Assembly: GCA_022446885.1 (NCBI GenBank)
Contig: JAKVBU010000007.1
Span: forward strand, 109,181-173,180
DNA: 64,000 bases
Origin: Phycisphaerales bacterium
GTDB lineage: Bacteria; Planctomycetota; Phycisphaerae; Phycisphaerales; SM1A02
Direction of reading: 5' to 3'
Made by a program: the position numbers and the translations under genes. Below the pieces are notes generated by a model that searched no databases, was not told the DNA's origin, and worked only from the letters and a program-made list of their open reading frames with translations. Below are positions 42,037 to 51,396 of the stretch, one piece after another (the stretch's first letter is position 1; each line of letters begins with the position of its first letter).

Positions 42037-43494
42037 ATGCACCTGATGAAAGCCCTGATTTTCGCCGCTGGCACGACCTGTGCCTTTTCAGCCCCTGCCA
42101 TGGGCCAGATACAACTGGTTTCCGAGCGGGTGGCCAGTGGGCTGGCTCGCCCTGTGCAGGTGGTTGCGGCTCCCGGTGACACCGATCGGCTGTTCATCGT
42201 GGAGCAGCGAAGTGGCAGCACAGGCCGCATTCGCATTCTGAATCTGAACACCGGCACTGTGAACAGCACGCCGTTTCTGAGCCAGACAGTGAGTACCGGA
42301 TCAGAGCAGGGGCTGCTGGGCTTGGCCTTCCATCCCGACTACCAGAGCAACGGCCACTTCTTCATCAACTACACGGCGTCGAACTCTGACACGATCATCA
42401 AGCGGTTCACCGTTTCGAGCAATCCTGACGTGGCCGACAGTGGTTCCGGCGTCACCGTCATGACGATCGACCAACCTTACTCCAACCACAACGGTGGCTG
42501 GCTTGGATTCAGCCCGGTGGACGGCATGCTGTACATCGCCACTGGCGACGGTGGTAGTGGTGGCGATCCGGGCAACCGCGCACAGGACATCACGAACCAA
42601 TTGCTGGGCAAGATGCTTCGGATCGACGTCGATTCTCTGCCCTACACCAACCCCGCCGACAACCCCTATGTGGGTGTCACCGGCGACGATGAAATTTGGT
42701 CGTATGGCCACCGCAACGCATGGCGGTGTGCATTTGACCCCGTCAATGGTGACCTCTGGATGGCTGATGTAGGCCAGAACGCATGGGAAGAGATCAACGT
42801 GGCGGCAGCCGGGGCTGACGCTGGCGCGAATTACGGCTGGCGTTGCTACGAGGGTGACCACACGTACAACACAAGTGGTTGCCCAAGTGCCAGCACCATG
42901 GAGTTCCCGATTCATGAGTACAGCCACGGTGGTTCGCCCTACCGGTGCTCGATCACTGGCGGTGAGGTGTATCGGGGCAACGCCATGCCTGTGCTGCACG
43001 GCACCTACTTCTTTGCCGACTACTGCTCCAACCAGATTTGGACGTTGGTGCGAGATGGCAACTCGGTCAACGTGACCGACGTCACGGATGACCTGGAGCC
43101 CGATGGCAGCCCGTCGATTGGGTCGCCCAGCGGGTTCGGGGTTGATGGCAACGGTGAGATGTACATCTGTGACTTGGGCGGCGAGGTCTTCAAGATCCTG
43201 CCCGGCGCACCGGAAGGTGCCTGCTGCGTGAACAACACGTACTGCATCTACATCGCCGAAGACAACTGCACGACCGGCGGCGGCGACTATCAGGGCGACT
43301 TCATCGCCTGTGTGGATGTTGACTGCACTGCTGGCTGTGAAGGTGACTGCACCGACGACAGCTACGTGGATGTGAATGACCTGCTGCAGTTGCTCGCCGA
43401 CTGGGGCACCGACTCCGCCTGTGACTTCAACGATGACGGCGAAGCTGCTGTGGAGGACATTCTGGTGCTTCTGGCTGCATGGGGCCCCTGCTGA
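42037..43494 (+). CDS. Exported PQQ-type sugar/sorbosone dehydrogenase with dockerin-like tail
   Basis: Exported protein of 485 residues: signal peptide (LMKALIFAAGTTCAFSAPAMG), a six-bladed propeller of the glucose/sorbosone dehydrogenase family (GLARPVQVVAAPGDTDRLF; NHNGGWLGFSP with LYIATGDGG; DEIWSYGHRNAWR; QNAWEEINV), then a 'GACC' Cys-rich repeat and a duplicated EF-hand/dockerin-like segment ending LLAAWGPC. Members oxidise sugars with PQQ, but cofactor use here is not proven. GAGGAG favours the second ATG (6-nt spacing) over an ATG that touches it. The tail is shared with the 1231-residue protein at 18 kb, suggesting a common cell-surface sorting or assembly route. A strong terminator follows. 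Confidence 0.88.
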   Translation: MHLMKALIFAAGTTCAFSAPAMGQIQLVSERVASGLARPVQVVAAPGDTDRLFIVEQRSGSTGRIRILNLNTGTVNSTPFLSQTVSTGSEQGLLGLAFHPDYQSNGHFFINYTASNSDTIIKRFTVSSNPDVADSGSGVTVMTIDQPYSNHNGGWLGFSPVDGMLYIATGDGGSGGDPGNRAQDITNQLLGKMLRIDVDSLPYTNPADNPYVGVTGDDEIWSYGHRNAWRCAFDPVNGDLWMADVGQNAWEEINVAAAGADAGANYGWRCYEGDHTYNTSGCPSASTMEFPIHEYSHGGSPYRCSITGGEVYRGNAMPVLHGTYFFADYCSNQIWTLVRDGNSVNVTDVTDDLEPDGSPSIGSPSGFGVDGNGEMYICDLGGEVFKILPGAPEGACCVNNTYCIYIAEDNCTTGGGDYQGDFIACVDVDCTAGCEGDCTDDSYVDVNDLLQLLADWGTDSACDFNDDGEAAVEDILVLLAAWGPC

Positions 43495-43537
43495 TTCCTG
43501 TTCAGCGAAGGCGCTCTTCTGAGTGATCTGAGATTTG

Positions 43538-43578
43538 ACAGCGGCCGCCTTTATCGGCGGCCGCTGTTCTTTCTATTG
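43538..43578 (+). terminator. Strong intrinsic terminator after the sugar dehydrogenase
   Basis: Perfect 12-bp stem ACAGCGGCCGCC (43538-43549) and its complement (43556-43567) around TTTATC, followed by TCTTTCTATT. The CGGCCGCC core recurs in the hairpin downstream of the tRNA. Confidence 0.9.
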
Positions 43579-43967
43579 GTGATGTTGCGGGGGCTTGGGC
43601 TGTCTGGGCGCAGGCGGGCGAGGAGAAGCGTTTGGGGGCGTTTGCCCTCGGCGTGGATTGCCGTGGCGATTCTGAAGTTGGTGTGTGATCTGAGTCGCCT
43701 GTGGATCCTGACCGGGGCGCAGGTGGGCCTGCGCCGCGCCGCCACCGCACCCTTCGTTGGACGTTGGGTGTCACTGTCGATCAGGTAGGACGTGGCTGTG
43801 ATGTCCTGGTTAGGGGGAGACTCATGCTGCTGATGGCCTTTAAGTCAATCTTGCCCAACCTTAAGGGCCCCTGGGCAGAACAATCTTGATGGGCAACTGC
43901 CAGGTGCCCCAACGGAAGCGGCCGCCTGATGGGCGGCCGTTCGATCAAATCAGATTGGGCAGTCAAA
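43579..43967. other. Gene-free stretch before tRNA-Ile
   Basis: 389 bp without a supportable gene. It contains GCGCAGG-TGGG-CCTGCGC around 43719-43736, GGGCCCCTGGGC-like inverted bits near 43867, and the hairpin at 43917-43941. Short frames here have no homology or ribosome sites. Confidence 0.5.
43917..43941 (-). terminator. Hairpin downstream of tRNA-Ile
   Basis: CGGCCGCC (43919-43926) pairs with GGCGGCCG (43932-43939), extended by a G-U and an A-T pair. It lies 27 nt beyond the tRNA 3' end in the direction of transcription. The T-run is poor, so it may be a processing or Rho-independent-like end. Confidence 0.5.
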
Positions 43968-44041
<74 letters not shown>

Positions 44042-44186
44042 GGACCGGGCAGCATAGCGGGGCCTCGGCCTCGATGCCATGGCCGTGCCGTCCATCGGCG
44101 GGCGCCCTACAATGCGTGGCTCGGCCCGGCTCGAAACCCGGGCCCCTCCTGCAGCAATCTACCCCTCACAGGAAGCAGTTTCTCAC

Positions 44187-45137
44187 ATGCCTAGAGCGAA
44201 GATCAGTGTCATTGGTGCCGGAAATGTTGGCGCAACCTGTGCCCATTGGGCGGCCGCCAAGGAGCTTGGCGACATCGTTCTAGTGGACATTCCTGACAAG
44301 ATCGGGGTGGCGCAGGGCAAGGCGCTCGACCTGGCTTGTTGTGGTCCGACAGAGCGGTTCGATGCCTCAATCATCGGCACGAGCGACTATGCCGACGTTG
44401 CAGGAAGTGATGTGGTGATCGTCACGGCGGGGTTGCCCCGAAAGCCGGGCATGAGCCGCGATGATCTCATTGCGACCAACGTCAAGATTGTGCGGAGCGT
44501 GAGTGAGCAGATCGCCACACATGCCCCCGATGCAACCGTGATTCTGGTGTCCAATCCCCTGGACGCGATGGTGTACACCGCTTGGAAGACGACGGGGTTT
44601 GCAACGAATCGGATTGTTGGTCAGGCCGGTTGCCTTGATGTAGCCCGGTTCCGGACATTCATCGCCTGGGAAATTGGTTGCAGCGTTGAGGATGTCACTG
44701 CTCTGTTGATGGGTGGCCACGGTGACGACATGGTGCCACTGCCGCGCTACACGAGTGTGCACGGCATCCCGGTCTCGCAACTGCTGTCTGAAGAGACAAT
44801 CACGGCCTGCGTCGAGCGGGCCAAGGTCGGTGGTGGTGAGGTTGTAAAACTCATGGGCACCAGTGCCTATTACGCCCCCGCCAGCGGGAGTGTCCAGATG
44901 GCAGAGGCCATCATCAAGGACAAGAAGCGGATCCTGCCCTGTGCGGCATACTGCGACAGCGAGTACGGGGTTGGCGGATATTTTGTGGGTGTGCCCTGCG
45001 TGCTCGGATCAGGTGGTGTGGAGAAGGTGATCGAGATCGATCTGGACGCCTCGGAGCAGGCGCTGATGGATGAGTCGGTCTGCCATGTGAAGGATCTGGT
45101 GGGAACGGTAAGAGAGACCTTCCCAGACCTCGCCTAA
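44187..45137 (+). CDS. mdh: Malate dehydrogenase (LDH-like type)
   Basis: NAD-dependent malate dehydrogenase of the TCA cycle, 316 residues. GAGNVGATCA near residue 9 binds NAD; TAGLPRKPGMSRDDL has the Arg pair that selects dicarboxylates, marking malate rather than lactate; SNPLDAM and MGGHGDDMVPL with the catalytic His are intact. A longer frame starts upstream but homology begins at PRAKISVIGAGNV. AGGAA is 14 nt before the ATG, farther than usual. The gene ends 9 bp before the 100-bp inverted-repeat element. Confidence 0.95.
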   Translation: MPRAKISVIGAGNVGATCAHWAAAKELGDIVLVDIPDKIGVAQGKALDLACCGPTERFDASIIGTSDYADVAGSDVVIVTAGLPRKPGMSRDDLIATNVKIVRSVSEQIATHAPDATVILVSNPLDAMVYTAWKTTGFATNRIVGQAGCLDVARFRTFIAWEIGCSVEDVTALLMGGHGDDMVPLPRYTSVHGIPVSQLLSEETITACVERAKVGGGEVVKLMGTSAYYAPASGSVQMAEAIIKDKKRILPCAAYCDSEYGVGGYFVGVPCVLGSGGVEKVIEIDLDASEQALMDESVCHVKDLVGTVRETFPDLA

Positions 45138-45146
45138 AACAAACAC

Positions 45147-45246
45147 TGACCCGTCGGGTGATTTATCTTCGCTAATAGCAACATGTTATGGCGGGCGTCG
45201 CGCGTAACCTGTTGTGGCTACAGCAGATAAATGACCCGACGGGTCA
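45147..45246. repeat. 100-bp inverted-repeat element with palindromic ends
   Basis: Terminal 22-bp arms 45147-45168 and 45225-45246 are inverted copies with one mismatch, and the outer 15 bp of each arm (TGACCCGACGGGTCA on the right, one base off on the left) is itself a palindrome. Inside, 45171-45188 and 45205-45224 are also imperfectly complementary, so nearly all of the element can fold into one long hairpin. Flanking ACAC/GTGT extends the pairing. It occupies most of the mdh to small-gene gap. Possible identities: paired operator for a dimeric regulator, structured RNA, or a MITE-like element. Confidence 0.85.
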
Positions 45247-45262
45247 AGTGTGTCCCGGGAAG

Positions 45263-45268
45263 TATTGT
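45263..45268 (+). promoter_or_regulatory. Possible -10 (TATTGT) of the small-protein/MOSC operon
   Basis: TATTGT ends 6 nt before the ATG at 45275, and no Shine-Dalgarno fits, which suggests a leaderless start. The matching -35 window (about 45240-45245) falls within the right-hand palindrome of the inverted repeat, so a protein bound there would block RNA polymerase. Confidence 0.35.
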
Positions 45269-45274
45269 TGGGGC

Positions 45275-45424
45275 ATGCACGATCGCCCCGGCGAACTCCT
45301 GTCCGACGAGGCCTTGGACGCCCTCGATGCCGCAGCCCTGGAAGGCGCATCCATTCCTTCAGACGAAGATCGAGCCTGGCTCACCGAGAACCTCAACACC
45401 CTGCACGAGAGACTCCAACAGTGA
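45275..45424 (+). CDS. Small acidic protein coupled to the MOSC gene
   Basis: Unrecognised 49-residue acidic protein (many Asp/Glu, Leu and Ala; core LSDEALDALDAAALEG and WLTENLNTLHERLQQ), likely all helical and soluble. No ribosome site; possible leaderless start. The stop overlaps the GTG of the MOSC gene (GTGA), so its translation would deliver ribosomes to that gene. Acidic helical miniproteins of this kind can be regulators or chaperones, but nothing specific can be said. An upstream in-frame extension would run into the inverted repeat and is unlikely. Confidence 0.55.
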   Translation: MHDRPGELLSDEALDALDAAALEGASIPSDEDRAWLTENLNTLHERLQQ

Positions 45425-45888
45425 CCTCCGGAACCTTGCTTGAAATCTGGACTTCACCCTCCAGCGGGGCCGACATGGTCGGCCATGACTCGATCGAAGC
45501 CACCGCCGATCTGGGCCTCACAGGCGACCGCTACGCCGCCGGCCATGGGAGCTACTCTAAACCGGGCCTGCACCCAGACCGACAACTCACGCTGATTGAG
45601 CAGGAACAACTCGATTGGCTGCATGACACACATGGCATCTCGATGTCAGGGGCCGACTCCCGCCGGAATCTGCTCGTCCGGGGCATCGCACTCAATGATC
45701 TCGTGGGCAAGCGAATTCGAATCGGCGACATCGAGGTGGAGGGAATTCGCTTGTGCCAGCCCTGCAAGCCACTGTCCGAGGTGCTCGGCTTCGATTTCGT
45801 TCATCTGATGCTCAACCGAAGCGGTCTCAACTGCCGGGTTGTTTCAGGCGGCACGATTCAGGTCGGTGATCAGGTCGACGCCATCTGA
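45421..45888 (+). CDS. MOSC-domain protein
   Basis: MOSC domain protein of 155 residues, a beta-barrel family with a conserved Cys that carries sulfur to or from molybdenum cofactor-type substrates (mARC, MoCo sulfurase C-terminus, YiiM). The family signature is seen in LGLTGDRYA near 30, RRNLLVRGIALNDLVGKRIRIG near 85-106, and the Cys pair IRLCQPCKPL near 112-121. GTG start overlaps the small upstream gene. Molybdenum-related genes elsewhere in the window (mobA-like, YdeP-like) make a MoCo link reasonable but not shown. Confidence 0.85.
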   Translation: MTSGTLLEIWTSPSSGADMVGHDSIEATADLGLTGDRYAAGHGSYSKPGLHPDRQLTLIEQEQLDWLHDTHGISMSGADSRRNLLVRGIALNDLVGKRIRIGDIEVEGIRLCQPCKPLSEVLGFDFVHLMLNRSGLNCRVVSGGTIQVGDQVDAI

Positions 45889-46065
45889 TCTCATCCCCCG
45901 ACAGAACTTTCTTTTGCACCGATCGTCCACCGGTCGATGAAATGACACACTCGCTCCTCGGCTTCAGAATTAGACTCGGTCTGATCACTGGCCACTGAGG
46001 GCTCCGACAACTCATGCCGCACTCGCCCCTGGGGCGGGATCGGCTCGCACCCACTTCAGGAACAC

Positions 46066-49000
46066 ATGCCCATGCATGATGCGCCCAAGGTTCGACTCTG
46101 GATCGCCGCACTGCTCGTCACAGTGGCCAATGTCTCGCTCTGGCTCTTCTTCTCGGGGAGCGACCCTGATCAAGTCCGAATACAGCATGTCTCCACCGCC
46201 GAGTCGTTCGACAAGACGGGCCGATTGGAGATTCAATTCGACCGGGATGTCATCAAGCCCGAACAACAGTCGGTCGCAATCGAACCACCGCCAATCACAT
46301 TCGCCCCACCCATCGATGGCGTCTGGACAGCACAAACCGCCGACACCATCGTGTTCGAACCCACTGAGCGGCCAGCCCCTGGTCGCGTCTACGCAGTCAA
46401 TCTCGAGGCAGAGCATGCCCTTCTGAGGCGATTCGATGTAGACACAGCCCCCCTCATCGATCTGGCAATTCGGCCTCTGAAGGTGAAGGGCGTGCACCTT
46501 CGCAGCGCGGAACCGCTCCCGGCAGAAGAGGGGCCCACACTTCGACGAGCCACGATCGACGTCACATTCAATCAGCCGGTGGACAGCGCCGATTGTGCGC
46601 AACATGTCCGGTTCGAATCCCGAGGCGATGTGCACCAACCGCTCTGGACTACCACTGGCGTACATGACGTGCACACCTGCACCATTGACGCTGTCAGTGG
46701 AGCCCGCATTCATGTTTCCGCCAGCCCCGAATTGACCGGGCATGGCGGGACCCTTGCCTTGGACAAGCCCCATCAGGCTCGCATCGACATCCCGGTTGGC
46801 CTCATGCCGCTACGGGTCTATACCGACGAGTTCCGGTGGCAACCAGATCAGGCCCGCGTCGGCATCAAGTTCAGCCAACAACTGGACCCTGCCCAAAGTG
46901 TGCCGTCGGTCTCCGTCACTCCAGACATCGGCCCGACCACAGTCCGAATGGGCGGTGCCTGGATTCACGTGGGCGGGGCATTCAAACAGGGCCGCTCATA
47001 CACCCTCTCGATCGACCCACCCCTGCTGTCTACCAGCGGTGACGTGCTGCCTGCGCCGGTCAAGTTGACCGCCACCATCGCGCCCCCTCGGCCACGGCTT
47101 CGATTCGCCCGCCGCATCGGCCGATTGGGAACGAAGGGCGCATTTGAACTCGACCTGCAGCATGTGGGCATCAAGCGAGCGACCATCAAAATTCACAGAC
47201 TGCTCCCACGCCACATCCCCACCTATCTCTCCGGAGTCATGAGTGACTATGAAGTGCCCCATCTGGGTGAACTTGTCACCGAGACCGAATTCGACCTCCC
47301 AGAAGGCGGACTCAATCCGGATGCGCCTCCTGCGGCGCTGTCGCTCGATGGGCTGATCGATCGAACCCCGGGTGTCTATCACATCTCGATCTCCGACACG
47401 CGAACGCGTTGGACAGGTGATCGGCTGTTGCTGCTCGTCGGTGACAGTTCGATCGACCTACAGACGCACGCCGACGGCATGCTCGCTTGGGTCACCGACA
47501 CCTCGACAGGGCAGGGCATCCCGGGCGCCCAAGTCAAGGTGTACAGCCGCAACAGGCGTGACATCGAGGTGGTGTTGACCGACGAACACGGCATTGCACA
47601 TCTGAATTCAAAGTCAGGTGAAGCAGATCTGGTCACGGCTGTTTCCGGTGACGACCTGATCTTCATCGAGCCTTCAAAGGCAGCCGCGATCGAAGACCGA
47701 GCACTGGCCGGGGCGCCCTGGCAGGGCCCGCTGGATGTCGCCCTCTATGCCGACCGAGGCGTGCATCGTCCAGGTGAGCCGGTACATCTGACCGGAGTGG
47801 TACGCACACGAGCAGGAGACATGCCCGGCGCCCTGCCGCTGGAAGTGCGATTCACACGGCCCGACAACAAACTGATCCTCGAGCAGGTCGTCATGACAGA
47901 CCCTCTCCAGAGTGTTCTGCACATTGACCTCCCGACCCAAAGCGACGACATGACTGGCAACTGGCGAGCCAGTGTTCATCTCGCTGGAGACGACGAGCCG
48001 CTGGCATCGCTCACCTGTCCGATCATGCCGGTTTTGCCGGTTCGGCTCACGGTGGATGCCACGCCCCATGAACAAGATGGCGAAACGCGACTCGTGGACA
48101 TCGCCTCGTCCTATCTCCACGGTGCACCCGCTGCAGGTCTTCCAGCATCGGTCAAGGCCACGTTTACACCCCAAAGGCACACAGACGATCGATGGCCCGA
48201 CTTCACATTTGAAGATCCACCGGAGATCTCCGCCCAAAGGAAGCTGGTCAAGGGCACGCTCGACGCCCAGGGCACGACGCAATTGACTGTCACATCACCA
48301 AAGCAGGCGGGCTCATGGCGAACCGAACTGGAAGCGTCTGTACTGGAATTGGGTGGGCGAGCCACAACTCGATGGACTCGCGTGGACACCGACACAGCCA
48401 CGGCGCATTTGGGCGTCCGTCTGCCCGGCGGCAAACTGCATCGGCCCGACAATCAGGTCGAAGTTGAGGCGATCGTCATTGATCGCGATGGAGCGCCCAC
48501 CATCGATGGGGGCATTACCGCTGAATTGCACCAGATTGAGAACGAGTGGCAACTCGTCAAAGACAAGCAAGGACATCGATCCTGGCGGTCTATTGAGATC
48601 GCTACACCCGTGCAGAACGCCAACATCACACTGGAGGCAGATCTCGACCGCTGGAAGACGGCCGTCGGTCCGCTGCCCACAGGGACCTATCGCCTCACAC
48701 TCCACCGCCCTGAACATCGACTGACGGCATCTGTGCCACTGCACGTTGCTGGCTCTGGAGCGAGCGGTCGCATTTCGGCGCTCCGCCCAGATCGCTTGGA
48801 GTTGGTTCCGGAACACGAGCAGGTATTGCCCGGTATGGAAACCTCCGTGCTGATTCGATCGCCCTTCGCTGGATTGGCGCTCGTGACAGTTGAGACCGAT
48901 GCCATCGTGTCGACCGCGCTCCACCCGATCGAGGGCGACGGCGGGCGAATCCCCCTGACCATTCCGGAGGACGTGCGAGACACATGCTTCGTAGGTGCCA

Positions 49001-51396
49001 CGCTCATCCGCCCGCTCGATCATGAACGAGAATCCTGGCTTCCCCTTCGAGCCCGCGGCGCGACTCGGCTCCGTGTCGATCGCTCTCGCCACATCCTGCC
49101 GGCCACCGTAACGTCGATCGACAAGGCGCAGCCGGGAGACATCATCGAAGTGAACGTGTCAGTTCCCCCAGCCGAGATTGCCAATTCCACCTCCCCTCAG
49201 GTGCACTTGTGGGCTGTCGAGGAAGGCGCCCTGCTCCTGACCGACTACACGGTGCCCGATCTGCTGGGCACGTTCCTGCAAGACCGGAGACGAGTCGTCG
49301 AATCGGCCAGCACGATGGGCGATCTTCTGCCCGACTACGCCCGGCCCGAGACGACCGACCGCATCGGCGCCGACGTTGCTCGGCGGTTCCGATCTCCCGT
49401 TCCCATTCGGCAGCGAGACATCAACGTTCTGTGGCATGAGGTTCGGCAGCTTGAGGACGATGGCACGGTGCAGTTCGATCTTCAGATGCCCGATCTTGAC
49501 GGCGCCATGCGAGTCATGGCGGTCGTGATCGACGAAGATCGATTCGGCCGCGCCGAACATCTTGTGGGGGTGGCTGCGCCCTTGAGCATCACGGCTGCAC
49601 TGCCTCGAGCAGCCGCACCCGGCGATGCAATGACAATTCCCCTGACGGTGCACAACCGGACAGCCGAACCACTCACTGTTGATCTGACATTGCACTGTGA
49701 TGATCAACTCAACGGCGGCGTCACGCCTGAATCGGTGCAGGTGCCACCGCACGCACAAGCGAGTGCCATCTTGAAACTCACAGCCCATGAGCTGGGGCAA
49801 GGTTCGGTCCGCCTCGATGGGCGAGCGGCCTCGGGCCTGAGCGCCAAGTTGACGCATGACCTCACGGTTCGACCGCCTCACGGACGGGATCGTGAGACGC
49901 GATACCTCTTGGCCGACCCCGGGCAGCGCATCGAAATCGAGCGACGGCGAGATCTGGATGCACTCAATGGCCGCGTTGAACTTCTGATCGGCGGTGTCCC
50001 CGGGGTGGATCTGGCCCCAGTGCTCGATGGGCTCATCGACTACCCATGGGGCTGCGCCGAGCAGACCGGTTCGCGTTTGCAGGGGCTGCTGGCAGCAAGC
50101 CAATTGCCCGCCACGATCACAGGGCACGATCCGGAGACCATCCGGCACATTGCCAGATCTTGTCTTGATCGACTGTGGCACATGCAGCGGGCCGACGGCG
50201 GCATGCCCTATTGGAGCGGCGGACGCTCGGACGCATGGCTCACCCATCGCACGGCGCTACTGGCGCTCATGGCTCGTTCGCAAGATGTCGATCCGCCTGA
50301 TCACTTCATTGATGACTTGTTGAAGTGGACGAGAGACAAGGCCCGCTCAGACCATGCTGCTGGGCGACGCTCGCAGGCTGCCATGGCATGCCGAGTGCTG
50401 GCGCGGGCAGGTGAGTGTGATGAAGCGTTGTTGAAGTCTCTGGCAGGATCAGCAGATACCCTCAATCCCACTGATCTTGCACATCTCGCCGACGCTGCCG
50501 CGACACATGGCGATCTGGAACTGGCGAATTCACTGCTCTCAAACGTGCATGCGCACTCAACGATCGATCCCTCGGGTCGATTCCGGTCAAGATCCGCGAC
50601 GCTGGCGATCATCCTTGAAGTGCTTCTCGCCAACGACATCGATCACCCTGAGTTGATTGAGTTTGTGCGCCAATTGCAGGAGTCCCGCAATGGGAAGGCA
50701 TGGCACACCACGTTCGAGAACGCAGCGGCACTCGCCGCCATGTCACATTGGGTTCAGCGGCAGCAACCTTCGGGCACAGCACAGGGACAGTTGCACATCG
50801 CCGGACGGACGGTTGAATTCGATGGCAACGAACCTACTCGCGTGTCTTTCGATATCGAGGATGTCTCTGAGCTGCCTGAGCAACTCGTCTCCACAGGCGA
50901 TGGGCCGGTGACAGTCGTCTTGACCTCCTCCGGCGTGCCCTCTTCTCAGCAGGCAAGCGACCCAATCGACGGCGTGATCAGCGTTGAGCGCACTTGGCTG
51001 AGTGCGACGGGTGAACCGTTGGATCCGAGCACCCCGGTTCAGGCTGGTGATCTGATCACGGTAGACCTGCAACTGGAGGCTCGACCGGGCCGGCGATGGA
51101 CAGACGTTGCGCTCGTGGATGTCCTTCCAGGTGGCATGGAGTTCGAATTGCCTTCACTCGCCACCAGCGCCGGCAAAGACGATGTCAAGCTCGCCGATGT
51201 TGATCGTGTGGAGTTTCGAGATGACAGGCTGGTGGCGTTCCTGACAGTCGATGACACCCCACGGCGCGTGCGCTACGTGATGCGAGCGGTTGTTCCCGGT
51301 GATTGGGCGCTTCCTGCAACTGATGCGCTGGCCATGTACGACCCCGAAGGTCATGGGCGATCTGCTTCCGGACGATGCCGGATCGAACTGCCATGA
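46066..51396 (+). CDS. Bacterial alpha-2-macroglobulin
   Basis: Periplasmic protease trap of 1776 residues. An N-terminal hydrophobic helix (about 8-30) acts as anchor or signal; unlike E. coli YfhM there is no lipobox. Macroglobulin beta-domains fill about 45-1000 (bait-region-like area around 480-560 with VALYADRGVHRPGEPVHLTG), and the thioester domain carries the intact motif GCAEQ near residue 1330 within an alpha-helical thioester domain; a C-terminal receptor-like domain ends the protein. The thioester can bind attacking proteases covalently. The first ATG has AGGAA only 3 nt away; the ATG two codons later (46072) has 9 nt and may be the true start. ATGA overlap with pbpC. Confidence 0.93.
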   Translation: MPMHDAPKVRLWIAALLVTVANVSLWLFFSGSDPDQVRIQHVSTAESFDKTGRLEIQFDRDVIKPEQQSVAIEPPPITFAPPIDGVWTAQTADTIVFEPTERPAPGRVYAVNLEAEHALLRRFDVDTAPLIDLAIRPLKVKGVHLRSAEPLPAEEGPTLRRATIDVTFNQPVDSADCAQHVRFESRGDVHQPLWTTTGVHDVHTCTIDAVSGARIHVSASPELTGHGGTLALDKPHQARIDIPVGLMPLRVYTDEFRWQPDQARVGIKFSQQLDPAQSVPSVSVTPDIGPTTVRMGGAWIHVGGAFKQGRSYTLSIDPPLLSTSGDVLPAPVKLTATIAPPRPRLRFARRIGRLGTKGAFELDLQHVGIKRATIKIHRLLPRHIPTYLSGVMSDYEVPHLGELVTETEFDLPEGGLNPDAPPAALSLDGLIDRTPGVYHISISDTRTRWTGDRLLLLVGDSSIDLQTHADGMLAWVTDTSTGQGIPGAQVKVYSRNRRDIEVVLTDEHGIAHLNSKSGEADLVTAVSGDDLIFIEPSKAAAIEDRALAGAPWQGPLDVALYADRGVHRPGEPVHLTGVVRTRAGDMPGALPLEVRFTRPDNKLILEQVVMTDPLQSVLHIDLPTQSDDMTGNWRASVHLAGDDEPLASLTCPIMPVLPVRLTVDATPHEQDGETRLVDIASSYLHGAPAAGLPASVKATFTPQRHTDDRWPDFTFEDPPEISAQRKLVKGTLDAQGTTQLTVTSPKQAGSWRTELEASVLELGGRATTRWTRVDTDTATAHLGVRLPGGKLHRPDNQVEVEAIVIDRDGAPTIDGGITAELHQIENEWQLVKDKQGHRSWRSIEIATPVQNANITLEADLDRWKTAVGPLPTGTYRLTLHRPEHRLTASVPLHVAGSGASGRISALRPDRLELVPEHEQVLPGMETSVLIRSPFAGLALVTVETDAIVSTALHPIEGDGGRIPLTIPEDVRDTCFVGATLIRPLDHERESWLPLRARGATRLRVDRSRHILPATVTSIDKAQPGDIIEVNVSVPPAEIANSTSPQVHLWAVEEGALLLTDYTVPDLLGTFLQDRRRVVESASTMGDLLPDYARPETTDRIGADVARRFRSPVPIRQRDINVLWHEVRQLEDDGTVQFDLQMPDLDGAMRVMAVVIDEDRFGRAEHLVGVAAPLSITAALPRAAAPGDAMTIPLTVHNRTAEPLTVDLTLHCDDQLNGGVTPESVQVPPHAQASAILKLTAHELGQGSVRLDGRAASGLSAKLTHDLTVRPPHGRDRETRYLLADPGQRIEIERRRDLDALNGRVELLIGGVPGVDLAPVLDGLIDYPWGCAEQTGSRLQGLLAASQLPATITGHDPETIRHIARSCLDRLWHMQRADGGMPYWSGGRSDAWLTHRTALLALMARSQDVDPPDHFIDDLLKWTRDKARSDHAAGRRSQAAMACRVLARAGECDEALLKSLAGSADTLNPTDLAHLADAAATHGDLELANSLLSNVHAHSTIDPSGRFRSRSATLAIILEVLLANDIDHPELIEFVRQLQESRNGKAWHTTFENAAALAAMSHWVQRQQPSGTAQGQLHIAGRTVEFDGNEPTRVSFDIEDVSELPEQLVSTGDGPVTVVLTSSGVPSSQQASDPIDGVISVERTWLSATGEPLDPSTPVQAGDLITVDLQLEARPGRRWTDVALVDVLPGGMEFELPSLATSAGKDDVKLADVDRVEFRDDRLVAFLTVDDTPRRVRYVMRAVVPGDWALPATDALAMYDPEGHGRSASGRCRIELP

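Noticed and set aside
46606-46630. tRNA T-loop-like string GGTTCGAATCC
   Set aside because: It is coding sequence of the alpha-2-macroglobulin; no D-arm, anticodon arm or acceptor stem around it.
49159-50247. 362-codon frame antisense to the alpha-2-macroglobulin gene
   Set aside because: High GC removes stop codons on the opposite strand; composition is not protein-like and the sense gene is certain.
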